Positions 26,501 through 41,500 of a DNA stretch of 64,000 bases are shown here, piece by piece. Below the pieces are notes generated by a model. That model was not told the DNA's origin and searched no databases. It saw only the letters and a program-made list of their open reading frames with translations. Numbering within the stretch: position 1 is the first letter of the stretch; each line of letters begins with the position of its first letter. A program made the position numbers and the translations under genes. Source of the stretch: Echinostoma caproni (Eukaryota > Platyhelminthes > Trematoda > Plagiorchiida > Echinostomatidae). The stretch lies in assembly GCA_900618425.1 (NCBI GenBank), contig UZAN01040140.1, forward strand, positions 1 through 64,000, given 5' to 3'.

Positions 26501-29500
26501 TGGCAGCGGAGAACGAGCCCCCAAAACGCCTTACGCTGTTCCGTATGTCAGGCTCGTTTCTCTGTGTAATTATGAGGTGGACGGTCTGCATTGTTCGGAG
26601 GATGAAACTCAGCTCGGCCCATCACGGATAAAAATGTTCAAAGTTTGGTGGGTTAAATGGACCGTTTCGCTTTTCTCTCTCTCTCTCTCTCCAGGAAACG
26701 AATATGTTTTGTTTGGAAAATACATCATACTGAGCTACTGCGTCGCAAAGTATTCGAAGGGTATTGCAAGTAGGTGCCTGTCTTTGCTGTACCCCGAGTC
26801 TTTCTTCACCTATTAGAGATCGCTCACTATTCATTGGGGTTTACCCGGTATATGTCATTTTTATGCACGTCCTCAGAGCATAATGAATTGTCTGCACAAT
26901 GTGCGATTCCATTTTGGGTGTTACATTATGTGGAACGTGAGATCAGCGTCCAAGTTCTCGGGTATACCATGTGCCAATTCCGGTACGCTGCGATCACGAA
27001 AGCTATGTGACATCCTATCATCCTTTAGAAGACATCGTTAAACAGGATTGATCAACCGGGACAGAAAGGTTTCGCAGGTGGGTCCAGGCATGAACGAAAG
27101 ACAAACGCATTCGGTATCAATCATTCAGAACTGCTCACACCAGGCTGCAAACTATCACACACTCACTAAATATGAGATACCATCAGTATTAATTCAATGG
27201 ACCCAAATTAAGTCATGTAGATTGGGTTTTTATGTATTCTCACTTCATATAATTAAGTGAAGGAATGACAATTGTTTTCCCAACTTGTAGTAGGGTGCAC
27301 TTTCTTAATCTTCATGATAAAATGTGGTCACCGTAATTTCATTCCAATTCTATTCATAGTTTCCGTTTAATCTAAATTTGTTTCCCAATCACGCGTATGC
27401 GAAAATCTGCGGTGAGTTCTGTCATCAAAACACTGCATATTGGACTTCATTGTCTAATATACTTTCATTACCAATGAGGACAGACGGAACGCTTGTCTTA
27501 AATTTGGTCTGACAGCTGAAGAAACAAAACCGTTCTGTTTAAAATGACATCAGGTATTTTATTGTCCTGTTTCACGGACTATCTCGTGCGTGTTGCTCAC
27601 ACACACATTGATGGCGGTTTTCAGTTTTGAATACGCTGCCGGGAAATAGAATCACCACTGATGTAACAGCCCACAATGTATTCGATCACACTAACATGGC
27701 AGAACACATTTTCGCCTCCGTTTCGGTTGAAACACAAGCTTGAGTGGACACGTATTTGAACGTGTGTGTGTGTGTTTGTGCCCGAGTATTCAGAAAAAAA
27801 CAATATCCCGAATTCCAATCACAGCTTTTTGAATTTGTTTTATTTAATCCCTCACCTCATAAACATACATGAACAAGAGGTTTACAAGTAGTGAAAATAC
27901 TCTTGTTGCAACAGGAAATTTCAATAATTGGTGGGAAATTGGTCCCGATTGATTCGGAGTTCAGATGGTGGAGGGGGTATGAAGGAATGCAGTTATTGCG
28001 TATAAAAAGGGGCTAGATGTCGTCAAACAAAGCGACACTGTTATGTTCGCAATTTATGTAATCGTTTAACTAACCCTACCATGGCACGCCTTCAGGCAAC
28101 CCGGAGGGTGACATATGTACTTTTTGTTAGTAATGTTCTCCTGGCTCGGTGGAACAAACGCATACCTAAGAAAGAGAGAGAGAGAGGCGGAGGACACTAT
28201 GATGTACAGACAAGATTATTCGGGGTTTTGTGGGTGGGCCGAACTAGGAATGACATAAAGAACACGCAAACACGAAATGATAAACAAACGAAGAGAAGGG
28301 ATGAGAATAATAAATGGCCCTTGGTTCCCTAATGCACAATGAAAAAGGGGATAGACTTGACATTCTGGTTCATGTACGCATTGATCGATAAGGGTCTTTT
28401 CCTCCTGGACCTTCTGTTCATTTTAGTCTTGCCTGTGATATACGAAGCGCCTTTCGTGAGTGACGTTTCGAACTCGAAAACAGTGTAACCAATTTTCTTT
28501 GTTTTCCGAAGCCTACTATTTCTATCATTCATCGATCATTCGGTTACCTACGTCACACATATGTCATAGAGTTGTGCCGCGTTCGGACGCGTTGGATTTT
28601 AANGTCAGAATGCATCATATATCGCTCAATCATCTTCGATAGCAGAATAACAAAATTACAAAAGGTTTTCTACCCGCCGCTGATATAATCCTTATCTTTA
28701 CTTGGGCAAAGAGGGGTGAATGGGCAGTGGAATTCGGTTTTCAGTGTGATGCTATGATTTACAAAATCGTAATTATCAGACAAATCTACTTGTCGTTTCA
28801 ATAGTGGACAAATACTTTGAGTAGACACGCGTTCTACTTAAACAGTAACGACTCGGTGTGCAGTTCACGTGACAAGAGAGAGAGACCACATAGCATGGAC
28901 CGAATAACCATGTCCGCGGAGAGTTAGTAGACCGGAAACAAACTGCTGAGTAGAATTTTCAGTCCACCTGCACTTTTATCCGATTGAGCTGTGTCAAACG
29001 ACCAAGGGTGATTCAAACGAACAGGTCCATTCACACCATCCCGAAATGGTAGGTGTATCCGGTGAGGAAAGCTGACCGTTCTGTTTGACCNGGCTCGTGA
29101 ACAACAACAAGTCACAGTTGTCGGTCGGATGATGGTGAAACACATTGAGTGGGACTGAACTTGTCAGATCTGAGATTGCGGGGAATATGCGAAAAATTCA
29201 ACCGTCTCAATCTGCCACAAAGGAAAACCGGCCGCTACATCTGTGAAAAATTTACTGAGCGTTTTCTTCATGCCGTATTGGCCCAAAGTGGAACAAATAT
29301 GATCACAAAAAAGCCAGTGACTAAGGAATAGTTGAGAATTAATTTTAAAATGTTCGTGTTTTGAAACCCATTTCAGAGAAGAAACCAACCTCAGTGTCCT
29401 CCACCTTTGTGATGGGTCGATAGAAGAAAATTCGGCACACTAGAGGCAAAATAATCCACATCTTATAAGCGAAACTCAACACTGGGAAGCTCTTTTACAC

Positions 29501-32500
29501 AACGGGCTTGTGAGTTACGTTTGCTGTCGGACTGAAGGACAAGTGAACTACAGCTGAAAGTTCTACTCAGGAGAGTGTTCGCGTTAGTGAATCACCTGGT
29601 AGAATCATCGGAGGATTGTTATCACACAGTGGTTAGTATTTTTCATCAAATCTCTATCTAATCACTTTTTATCTAGGTTTTTTTGTCTCGAGTAGATGCA
29701 TAAACATCAGTCACTTCTTTTATTTCATCCTTATGAGATATTTTGATTTCCGTGAACTAATTTGCGACCACGGGAATAAATGTTTTCACTTTCTCTCACT
29801 TGTTCATCCTCTAACTAAGCGTGTTTTGGTGTTGGTACCCCGTTTATTGAGCTCAAGTTGAGCTCTTCTTATTAGCAAGCGTAACCTAATCCCATCACGA
29901 CTGCTTTTGAACTACAGGAACTCTCTTCATTTGTGTACTTCGAAGAGTCGTTGCATGTTCTGCCAAGTTAGACGGGATCCTCTTAGGTTGGAGAAAATAA
30001 GCAGAAGATAAAAACTATGAAAGCACCATTTTTGATGGTCGTAAAGCATTTATTGGTTGGGGTTTACGAGGCCTCAACAACTATTCATATTTCTGTAAAA
30101 GTCTGTAACCAATAGGATAGTGAGATTTTCGGAAATGTGACAGTGGATCCCCAGTGAATTTTTGCAGCTGCTACGAACCACCGACTGCTGAGTTTCAATT
30201 TTACTCTAAAATACTGTTATTTTCTTATCTACTTTTAAAATTTCACCTCGTTTTTGGCTGTTGAAACGATTGTAAACTCCGTGTTAAGCTCAGTAAGCAG
30301 TGAGGACATCGATTGACACTTTTCACGCAAGGTAACCGCAATCCGTGTCAGCCTGTTTACCTTAATGCACCATCGCAACTTTCAAAACTATACCTAAATA
30401 ACCATTTTCATTTGGAGAATTTTACTTAAAAACTAATACTTCCGTGAACTTTGATTATTACCGAATGCTATGGTGATCTGGAGATGATAATCACTGACTT
30501 TTTGATCAAGTTTAATTCGGCGACAAATGACAAACAATGCACTTTTTCTGTGTATTATTATTCCCTTATGTTTTGAACTGGACAATACCCATCGAAAATA
30601 GAACCAACTTATCATTAGCGGAACTATCAGTCCTTGTTACAAAGTCCTGGAGCTTACGGAAAACAATCCATACTACTGAAATTTGATGTTCGATCGGGTG
30701 TGAAACCAGCACCGGTATTCATGAAGTTGAACTAGATTTGGCACATTTATCGTGCGCCTTGTGACACCCTTTGTTGGGGCCAACGTCTGCGGTGTCATTT
30801 TATGGAACCAGACGGAGAAAAATGAATGTTTCGGTGCATGTGTCCAACATTGTGGTCGTTTTTGTGCACGTACGTTGAGAAGAAATTTTTCTCTTATTTC
30901 TTACCTGAAAAGAAAACTTCAGCAGGTTTGTGATTTTCAATGACATAATATGCAATCCTGCTCAGATACATTCTTACATAAGAGTACCACCTAAACGACC
31001 ATAGAGGTTCTCTTACAGTTGGGCTCATAAACACTGTCAAAAGTCAGCGGTGAGGCAAACAGGACGTTTTTATGTAAAAAGCTAAATGTAACCAGTTGTG
31101 CTTAGCCCCTAATCAATGTACACAAACACAAAGAAAAATCTAAACGTCCGCGGAAAGCTATGTGTTTCAGCAGATCAGAACACAGTGTTAGCAGTTTCGA
31201 TAGAGTTTAAAGAGTCAAAATCAACGCATGCACTCATGCAACGCCACACATTGTCCGTATTGTTCATACACATAAACCCAGTACACCCCCAAAGACAAAA
31301 CACCTCGACTTTCGGGACTCGAAATCAAATCATGCAAGCATCCTACAAAGTTCAGCAGTGCTTTGCATACAAGTGCGTGCGTATGTGTGTGTGTAAAAGA
31401 CAAAAGTTTTATTACATATTCTGAATCGGAGCCGAAATGTTCGACTGCTTATGAGTTCAGTTTAGCAAGAAATTCAGTTTTAAGGAACCTTTGAGAAACC
31501 CGGTTATTTCTCAACCAGGCGTACTAAAGGGCTCTGCTGAGGTGATTTTAATCCGGTGGTGGAATACCGAACTGATTACGGTCAACTGGAGTGTGCATAA
31601 CATTCCACAAGCCTTATACCAAAAAGTCAGACTGTTCAATGAGGTGGATAAATTGCAGATCAATTTTAGTTAAAGCCTGAAAGTGAAAGTAAGGGCAAAA
31701 TGAAGATAATCAAAATTTGAAAGGGGGGAATAGAACGCAGAGGATATGTAACGCATTTGTTGATTAAAAGTGATAGCCAAACTGTAGAATAATGTCTGCA
31801 AGTACCAAGCGACGATAACGCTTTAAGGAGCACGTTCTTGTACTCATTACCAAAGGGGATAAATGCCACAACCTGTCAACATATGACAGGTTTCATTCTA
31901 ACTGTCCAACTTGATGGACTGGCTGATGTGAGTGCAAATGTCTCTAATTCAAGCTAAGCACGTTTAGTTACCAGTTTCAGTGTCAGATTTTTGTTTATAT
32001 CAACCTTCTAGTTCTTCCCGGACATCACGGGCTCATCCTGATTGGGAGTGCCTGACTGGCTCTGGTTTGCTCCCTATGAATGAGATCCCGCAACGTATAC
32101 GCTATTTGCAATCTTGGCACTGATATGATTTCACGAGAAGTGCGCTCGTAGCACACTTTTCACAANAAATACAGGGTCTGTCTGCACATAAAAGGCTTTG
32201 TAATGCTTCTACGAATTGAAATAGCACAATAATGTCCAAACGCAACGGTTTATACGGTTTAATTTCACGTAAAAATAGTATGTATATTTAACCCGTGGTA
32301 AGTAATGGTTAATATCTGTAGAGAGGGAAGCACACCAATTAACGGCTACCTTCCGCAACTCATTCGAATCTAAAACCACACCGATTTTCGATGCTTTCCG
32401 TTTCAGTTTTTGTACTCACAATATATTTTACGGTAGTTTTCTCACGGTTCATCTAGTTCATTCCACCTTTGAACACACATGCACATAAAAGTTAACTTAA

Positions 32501-35500
32501 TGCACACGCGCAAACACACAACGATGGGCGTGCATAAAATGGCGTCCCCATTAAAGGATACAACTTGTTCTTTTCTCTGGTGACCGCACTGTTCGCTTTG
32601 GTTAGCACCATCACTGAGGCGAGAAAAGCCGGTTAACAGTGAGTGGTCATTCGGCCTGGTTGCACACCGAACAACAAGACTCGGGTTTCAGAGGACTGAG
32701 TCACCACAGTGGTGGCGGTGAATCATGCCCTGGGCTGCCGACTAAATGACCTAACTGGTGAATTATGTCTGCGACGTTCTCATGCAATAAATCTACTGGG
32801 TTTTGATTTGCACACCAAGGAGAATTTTCCGCTCCGATGTTTAACCTGATAAACGAAAATGATTTTTTGCTAGATAAGTAACTTCAAATGGAAATTCGTC
32901 GTGCATATAGCAAATGAAGTGTAAACTGAAAATCTAGGAATCACTGGACAACTGTTTCGACCTGGTTGGGTCTCATCAGCAGTGCGAATCCATCGACCCA
33001 ACTGGGCATCGAACCCGGGACTTCATGGACAGAACGCAAGCACGCTACCCACTACACCACCGGGCAGCTGATCAAGTCGTTTTTCATTTTCCATTCACAC
33101 GATATAGCACAACCCATCTTTGCGAGCTTGTTGCGGGCCTCATTTGCTATATACACGACGCATTCCCATTTGAAATTCAATCAAATCCTCCATTACCCAC
33201 ATAAAATCAGTAACTAAACGTGATATCTTTGCTATCGTTCGATCAATTGACAAATTTTTATTTAGCTACGTACTGGAATTCATAAACAGGTATATCTCTG
33301 AGTGCTCGCTCTTGATTATTTTGAGTGTTCTACAGTGAGTACAAAACCCTTCGGCTCCACTAAAGTTTCTCGTTGGGATGTCATTTCCAGGGCGGTCAAC
33401 CGACTGCATGTCTTGACAGTAAGATGTAATTAAACTCCTTAAAGAAGGAATAGCGTGGACCAAATTGTACCGGTCTATTAACCACGTATTTTTACGGAGG
33501 GTATTCATGCAACAGAATTCAATTCAAAGATCTTCTGCAGGAAAAGAAGTGCAGTTTGAATGAACAGCATACCGTTGTTGAAGTACATTGACAAAAACTG
33601 GATTACAGAAAATTATAAGATTTTAAAAAACATATTTCAGTTTTCTTTTTTAACTGAGAGTCTATGAAAACTTGCAACTGGCAAACAGCAAAGTGATCTG
33701 AAAAACCACAATCTCCAAGGTAGACTGCTCTGTATTGGCATTCGACTTAGTGCTGTTGTGGTGGGTTTCTTTTCGCTCCCTTTCATTCCTCTCTTTCTCG
33801 CGCTCTCTCTCTCTACATATATATATATATATGCTAGGATGACTGGCCTAAGTACTCAAGAATGCTGGAGAGCACAGAGTGTTGCCGAAATAAAAGTGTA
33901 ATACCTGTGTCATACCTAAGTCATTTTTATAAATGGTTTCTTGTGATTTTTTTGGACTGAGATTTCGTTATTTTACAACTGATCCGCCAGCACCCTTCGT
34001 CAAAAGCGAGAAATCGTACTTTTAAAAGGTTTGCGGCTAATGAAAACAACAACACAATTGTATACCATTACACACATATTATGTCCGTTATGGGATAATA
34101 CTATATTCTTTCCCGTGACTGCTCCTCAAACGGCGAGCAGTGGGGAGTAAAAATTATTTGACGATAATAGGGGTGTCGCGCAGGTGCGATTAAAGGATTT
34201 GAAATTTATTTGCATGTCAGGGAGACGACTGGAGATAAACCAATCTTGAATAACCATTGGGATGTTTCTGTGTTGGGTTTGCGTTTAACCTTAGCAACCT
34301 CGACTATGTCCGATTTTCGTGGAGATTTTGTCCGGTCATTCACGCACTACTTACTGTATGTTAGTAATCTGTGGGATGTGAAAGTTATGCTCATGTATGG
34401 TGCTGGATCGTCATTCAAGAAATCTTAACAAAAGTCAAGTTGCACGGGGCCACATAGTTGATCTTATGATAACTAGTTAAACACAAGAAATTTGTTCTGA
34501 ATGTGATAAGGGAAAATAAAGGAGGATCGTTGAAATGTGGTTCACGAACTCACTGATTCATTTTCTGAAAATTGAACAATTCAGTTGAATGGTAGCCCCA
34601 GCAATGTTTCGGATGAACCTGATGCGGAAAACTTTACTCTCCAACTGGATCACAAAGTGCACATTACCCCACGAAACTGTTTGTGTTCTACTTAACCGAT
34701 GACTTAAACGCTTCAACATGCAATGAGATGAATAGCGTGTGAGAAGTAGTCCGCTAATATCAAATGTTTGTCGTGGGAAATGGTTGCAGGTGGTTGCATT
34801 TTTTCTCCCATGGGGTTTTGATACAACTGAACCGATTGACGGAGCAAACAGAGACGAGGAACTTCACTTAGCTGAACCTTTTTATGCACTAATGTGGAAA
34901 TACCATTCGAGAGCAGGAGAGTTGGGATGAGACGACTGTTTCGGAACTCCATGTTTTCTTGTTTCGGAAATTAAGTGCTTTGGTTTGCAAGGTAGTAAAT
35001 TAAAGCCGATCAACCAGGCTTGCTGTTGGCAGGTGAAGATTTATTTAAAAAGTTCCTCAAAAGTAGTGCCTCGAACTTTTCACGATGTATAAACCATAAT
35101 TGACCATATGATTTCGGAGCATTCAAAACAAATTAGAGTAGCGAAAAAACTCGTATTTCGTTATTTGTAGTTGTGTTATGATAAGTAAAACCCAGTTTTT
35201 TTTCGANNNNNNNNNNNNNNNNNNNNNNNNNNNNNNNNNNNNNNNNNNNNNNNNNNNNNNNNNNNNNNNNNNNNNNNNNNNNNNNNNNNNNNNNNNNNNN
35301 NNNNNNNNNNNNNNNNNNNNNNNNNNNNNNNNNNNNNNNNNNNNNNNNNNNNNNNNNNNNNNNNNNNNNNNNNNNNNNNNNNNNNNNNNNNNNNNNNNNN
35401 NNNNNNNNNNNNNNNNNNNNNNNNNNNNNNNNNNNNNNNNNNNNNNNNNNNNNNNNNNNNNNNNNNNNNNNNNNNNNNNNNNNNNNNNNNNNNNNNNNNN

Positions 35501-38500
35501 NNNNNNNNNNNNNNNNNNNNNNNNNNNNNNNNNNNNNNNNNNNNNNNNNNNNNNNNNNNNNNNNNNNNNNNNNNNNNNNNNNNNNNNNNNNNNNNNNNNN
35601 NNNNNNNNNNNNNNNNNNNNNNNNNNNNNNNNNNNNNNNNNNNNNNNNNNNNNNNNNNNNNNNNNNNNNNNNNNNNNNNNNNNNNNNNNNNNNNNNNNNN
35701 NNNNNNNNNNNNNNNNNNNNNNNNNNNNNNNNNNNNNNNNNNNTTTCCATTTATTTTTTCTTATTTTCCCAATTATTTCAATAAAAGTTGAACTTCCGAA
35801 TTTTCGCGCCGTAAAAATCGCAGTTCACTCCACCGGCAATATCTGAACCTGGTTGATCCATTTCCTCATAGCTCTGTAATTTCGAGCTAATTTTCAAGGT
35901 CATTGCTGGCCCGTCCTAAAGCTGTATATAAACAGATGAGTTGTCCACAGCAATCGCCCTCTGGATCGAGGCACACGCACAACCTCATTTGAAGGCCTGT
36001 CTTCAGTCTTCTCTCTGGTTGAGTTCCGGGATTGTATTACTCTCGCATGGCGTTCTTCCGGTTCTTTTTGTAATTGCGCTGGACACCGCCGTCGGGCGTA
36101 TTCGTGTTGTACTCATTGGGTCATTTCGTCGTTACAATTCCTGTTCGTGGTCACTCCTAACGCTCGTTCCGTTTGGGTCACGGTCCAAACTAGTTCCGTC
36201 GCGTCGTTATCTAAAAGTTACAACATGTCAGTATATCACCAGTATATCACACAGTATATCACCATATATATTACTAATACAGAAGAAAATTGTCTTGTAG
36301 AAAAGTTAAGGTCGAAGTTTTATTATGGGAATTACTTACAAGCTCATGCTCCTCTTGTCCCCAAAAGATATTTACACAGCTGAATTGTTTCTCGGCGAAA
36401 AAAGTGATGCGGTGTCACATAAAGCTCAGGAAAGCATTCTCATCACAGATTACTGAATTGGATTTCATCTTAAGAACGAATTTGAGATCCGCAATGTTCA
36501 ATCAATTGTTCCTTCATTCATCTAATCACCGAGATTACACGGGATTGAACTGGTGGTTCAGAAGAGCTTAAGCCTATAAAGAAACTGTATTTCGACACAC
36601 AGAAGTAGGTTTTTTGTCACGAAATCTTACCTCTTTCGCTGTGACTAACAGCGCACAAGTAACTCGCATTCATTGTCGAACAGGAATGCCTCGATCGCGT
36701 TCATATAGTTATTTGCTTTAGCTAGGTGTGAAATCAATGTACTGGTAAGGGACATAATCCTTTCAGTGTTCGGCCAATCAGTGTGGTGTTCATGAATTCG
36801 TTTTAAAAATCAACTAACCATGCGGCAGGTGTACTTTGTGACACAGAGGAAAGTGATTGAGTCTGTACATACGATGTGATGTAAGATTGTGCCACCTTGT
36901 CCTTCATTCGTGAATACACAATATGCTTGAACCTGAGACTTTGCTGCGTAGAACGTTTGATCAGTTGCGTTAGATAATCCCCGTCGTATGATCTCAGTTG
37001 AGTTGTTCCCACCCTCAAAAGTTTTCATTGCATTGAACCATTTTGTGAACAATGCGTTCAGAAGGTCCACTGTGTGCACAGATAGATCTCAATAAAAAGC
37101 AGTTCATCTTCTATTGTGTCCTCTCTGAAAGTCTTTCTTGTCACAAGCACTAAACACTGAACCAAATTCCTTCTTAATCGATTACAGGAATTTTCTCGGT
37201 CCTAAGAAAATTTTCTCCCTAATTATTGATGTATATTCTGATGCATAAACATTATTATCAATCACTGCGTTTTGTTTTTAACGAGATTGCAACACTTAGT
37301 ATATTATAGCCATTCAACAAGAAAGTGATCACGAATTCCTCATCTTTTTGATTAAATAATAGGCACAGAGAACACGTAGAGCAATTTGAGAAAAAATCAT
37401 CGATTCACTTAAGGTATAGTCATGAGCTCAATGTGGGCGTGGCAGCCAATCATTTGTTCCATTGAACTTACACTAGGGAAATGGAGCAATGTAGAGCGCG
37501 GACACAAATTGAACATTCGATTCTCATTTAATTGCGGCAGGGCCTTGATAACTCAACCATATTCACCCAAAACGATAGCCAATGAAATGCACTTTGATTC
37601 TGTATCAACATTGATTGTTCTGCATTATTTTGACCTCTTTTCCTTACTAGAGTTCTCCTTGTAATATGTTTAAAGTTTTCATCGAGAGCATATTCAAATT
37701 TTACATTTCATCACGTAAGACGATGGTCATCATTATTGGTAAGTTCCTTCGAAATAAATTCTGTAACAGGTAATGGGGCGGAAGATCATGATACTGCTAC
37801 ACGGTAGCGAACTGTGTTGCAGCCCGGCCCAAACTCGTTCGCTTATGATATGATTTCCAAATTCATTTCACCCGTTTATTGCCTATTGATAAAGATCTTG
37901 ACCCATTTTACAGAAGCGATTAGAGATTCCGTCCACATCCATTAAAGATTAAGTTTGCGTAACGGTTAAACACCCAATCGGGATTGAGTATCATCATCAC
38001 ATTAAGTTCAGCTAGAAGGTGCACGTTTATTTTTTTTTCGTAAAAGCTGGAATAGCTGTCTACCAAACTGTCGTTTTTCACTACTTTATTCACAAACGAA
38101 ATTCTTTACATGCACAACTTCAAGGGTTGCAGTACCCCCGATGAAACTTGTTGAAGTTACATTGCTTTGTGACTTTTATTTTTTAAAAATTGATCTACTT
38201 GCAGCACACAGTGGTGGTGTCCAAGGCAAAATAAGTTCGGTTTGTTTTGCACGTTTTCTGTTTCTCATGTGCGTGGCCACCTGTCACTGTACTTCCGTGT
38301 TCAGTGCACCCGCTAATTGCCTCGTCAAATAGGAACCGTCTGCGAGATGAGACTTTTTTTCTGTAAAGCGTTCCTGTCTCTACTGGTTAGCGGGCACCAA
38401 CACGAAGGTGAAGACTGATTGCTGTTATTGTTCTTTCTTCTCGAAACATATCTACGTGTCGAGGGGAGAAGATCTGTTAGATGTCTAGACTAAGCCCAGT

Positions 38501-41500
38501 GTAAGCTGCTCGCTAGGATGCGAATCAAAGCGAACCAAACGACAGCCTTGTTGGTACACATCTGAACAACGGACGAGGTCTTATATGCTAACTAAATAGC
38601 TAGCATTTTCTAATCCAATCAATCCTTCCATTTAAGACGAATTTGTTTGCTGATTCACGCACTTGACATGTATGTGTATACACAAACACACACACACGTG
38701 TTTGTGTGTTTCAGCGGGGGAACCGATCCCCGACTTGTCCGGCAAAGTGAATGAGGTCAGCACGCCTCAGTCAGTCGATGAGTCACACAAACCGTGGAAT
38801 GACAGCAATGCCGCCCATCCCCGCTAATTTTCATCACAATAGGTTAGTGGGTTGGTTGGTTGGATGGGCGACACAAATTCGCCCAACCGAGCCTGACGGG
38901 TTTAATGACCTCAGTCTCGATCTATCGAGTGGTTGTGCAGTAAGTGCAACTGGTGACTTGAGGTGCATTCAACTGGCAGGGCCGAAAAATAGTTATGAAA
39001 ATACAGAGTAACGTCTTTAAATGTGATAGAAATGTTTGTGATAACCCACAGAGAGCACTGGACAGCTGTTTCGTCCTGTTTGGAACTGGTCAGCAGCGCG
39101 TACTTTTTGTGTCTCTGTCAAGACCTGAATCGCGATTCTTCGGACTGGGACTTCAAATCCTTACCTTTGGGCTACACGGTCGACAGTTATCACCTCGTGC
39201 GAGTGGCTCAATCAATTTAGATGGTGAATGTTTGGATTGGTTCATTCGGTTTTTCGCATGCACCAGGCACTGTTAGTGATGTTGGTTGTGGGTTTCACTC
39301 CTTGGAAGATCATTAATTCCCCGCTGTTTGAAAAGCAGAATGGGCTAATGCAAACATTCACCATCTAGAATTATGTATGCCTAAAGTTTGGAGTACAGAT
39401 TGCAGACGGGGGTCCGTTCCCGGTGGAACGATTAACATCTACAGATGCGAGACCACATCAAGGGACGACAATTCAAAGAACACTTTAAACAAAATCAAGT
39501 AATCACAGTGTACATTTCGATTAATCAAAAATTTTCATGAGAGCAAGAAGTATTATGATCATAGGATGTGTTGCATGCAACTATTTCGTGGTAATCTCAT
39601 TAGCTGTGTACATAGATTGAGATCACGTTTGCCCAATCCGGTTCATACCAGCGACCTTTGGCCTTCGTGTTGATTGACTTCTCTTCCCCGTGCATGTTCG
39701 CCTTTCCCAAAACCTGTCACTCTTTTAACCAAACGTGGTCTAAATCTATGTACACAGCTGATAAGGTTGTCAAGAAATAGTTTAATACAGCCCATCCTGT
39801 GATCATGATGCTTCTTATTGCTCTCATGAAAATGTTAAAGGGAACTCGTTACATGTAATGAAAACTTGTCGGTCACATAAGCACCATGCCTCGGACAAGA
39901 AGTATGATAAGCTGCTTAGTCTAAAAAGGAGGTTGCCTTTAAAATGCATAAGCGCATCTCAGTGAGTACACTTTCGAAATCTATTAAGGAATATCTTCGT
40001 CAGCTCAGTTCCATGCGTATTCGTGCTCGCTTTGAAAGTAAAAAGTAGGCTTCTTGTGGTGTAAGGTTGATGGTTAACTTTCGTACTAGACTGAACTAAT
40101 CAACCAACGGGTGACTTGTGATTAAATGAAAATGGCATGTAACTCTGTAAAGTCATTGTATTTCACTGAAACTTTAATTTGAAAATTTATATCTTTTGTA
40201 AAGTAAACAGATTGAAGTGTCAGGTGAAATAGAGTTGGAAAAGCATAACTGTTTATGGAGACCGAACGTAAACAAAATCTCCAAGACAGTGATGCATTAT
40301 AGCCATGTGAGTATCCCTAGTTAACTTGAGCTTATCATACCCCCTCGGAGACTAATTTGTCAAGTTTGATGAAATGTAAATTTTTCGACAATCGACAATA
40401 AACGAACGAATTTTCACTTTTAGAAGATAAGGCGCCGTGGATGAATGAAAACTAGGTCCGCATCCACGCTCTTTCCAAATGATGACTGAGATATGTTGCA
40501 AGCTGTTCTCTTTGTCACGCTCAGATAAAAAGCATTCGCAAATAATTACACAAATTTAGTTTGTCTTTTCTTTTTTGTGTTATTCCTTACTCGCACTGTG
40601 CACTTCTCTCCGATCACTCCATCGGAGCATTGATTTGTGTTTTACACCTCCATTCTATAGTCATACACTCCTTGAAAAACACTGACATGCACTTGAGCGC
40701 ACTGTTTAGTTATAAACTCAACAGTTGTGATTGAAAATTCGACCAGATTATATCAATCGTGAATGCAAATGAAGCAAAAAATTCCAGGTTTTAAACATGT
40801 GAAAAATTAAGGCTAATACTATGGTATGGTATGGTAATACTCTGGGTTTCTTTACGTGAATCACAAGATGGTGAAAGGATTTGAGACAGGGAGCACTGTA
40901 TCGAGCTTTATCTGAAGTGTTTTTCATGAAATCTAAGTAAAGCACATGTACCTGTCGTTGGCTAAATTCTTCTCTAGGTCTTTCTCCACTGTGCACTCAC
41001 GGAACTGCGTTGTATCTCTAAGCGCTCATCACTAGGTGGCCGATGTTTGTCTCTGGAACTTAAGAAAGTTCATTTAAGAAAATTTATAATCAATACAAAA
41101 GAGAACAAAATGATGATTCTTCGAATTTCATAAGCATTCCAGGTCATCAAACGAACATTTTATAGGCGAGACGGTTTATTGCTACCTGACCTAACAACTG
41201 GCAGTCTCAGTATTATTCATTTTGAGAAGTAACGGTGTGCAAATGTGAATTTGATCTCGGAGGGCTCCGGGCTGCACATCACACATGTCTAAACTAATTC
41301 AGAGCAGGTATACACGGGTTACATTTAAAAATGGTTGAATTGGTTGTGGAAAGTTGGTCAACGTTGTCTGATACTCGGGTTCTGGAGGCGTTTAGTTAAA
41401 AAACGTTGTAACATTCAAAACGTCTCACACTCGGCTCTCAGAGCTAAAACCGTGTGTATTATCTGCGCTTTGCAGTGTAATCTCTACAACGGTCTCAAAA

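Noticed and set aside
26674..26760. CT tract plus ccag at 26694 as an exon acceptor, in the 120-codon frame 26454-26816
   Set aside because: No domain, no phase match to the paxillin frame, and the pyrimidine run is a microsatellite.
35133..35846. Long open frames across 35.1-35.8 kb
   Set aside because: They consist almost wholly of N from an assembly gap.
38714..38833. Possible exon after tttcag at 38714 (reads GEPIPDLSGKVNEVSTPQ)
   Set aside because: It would need a phase 1 upstream exon, but its neighbours at 23332 and 47041 are phase 0; it ends in TAA before any donor, and no LD motif is present.
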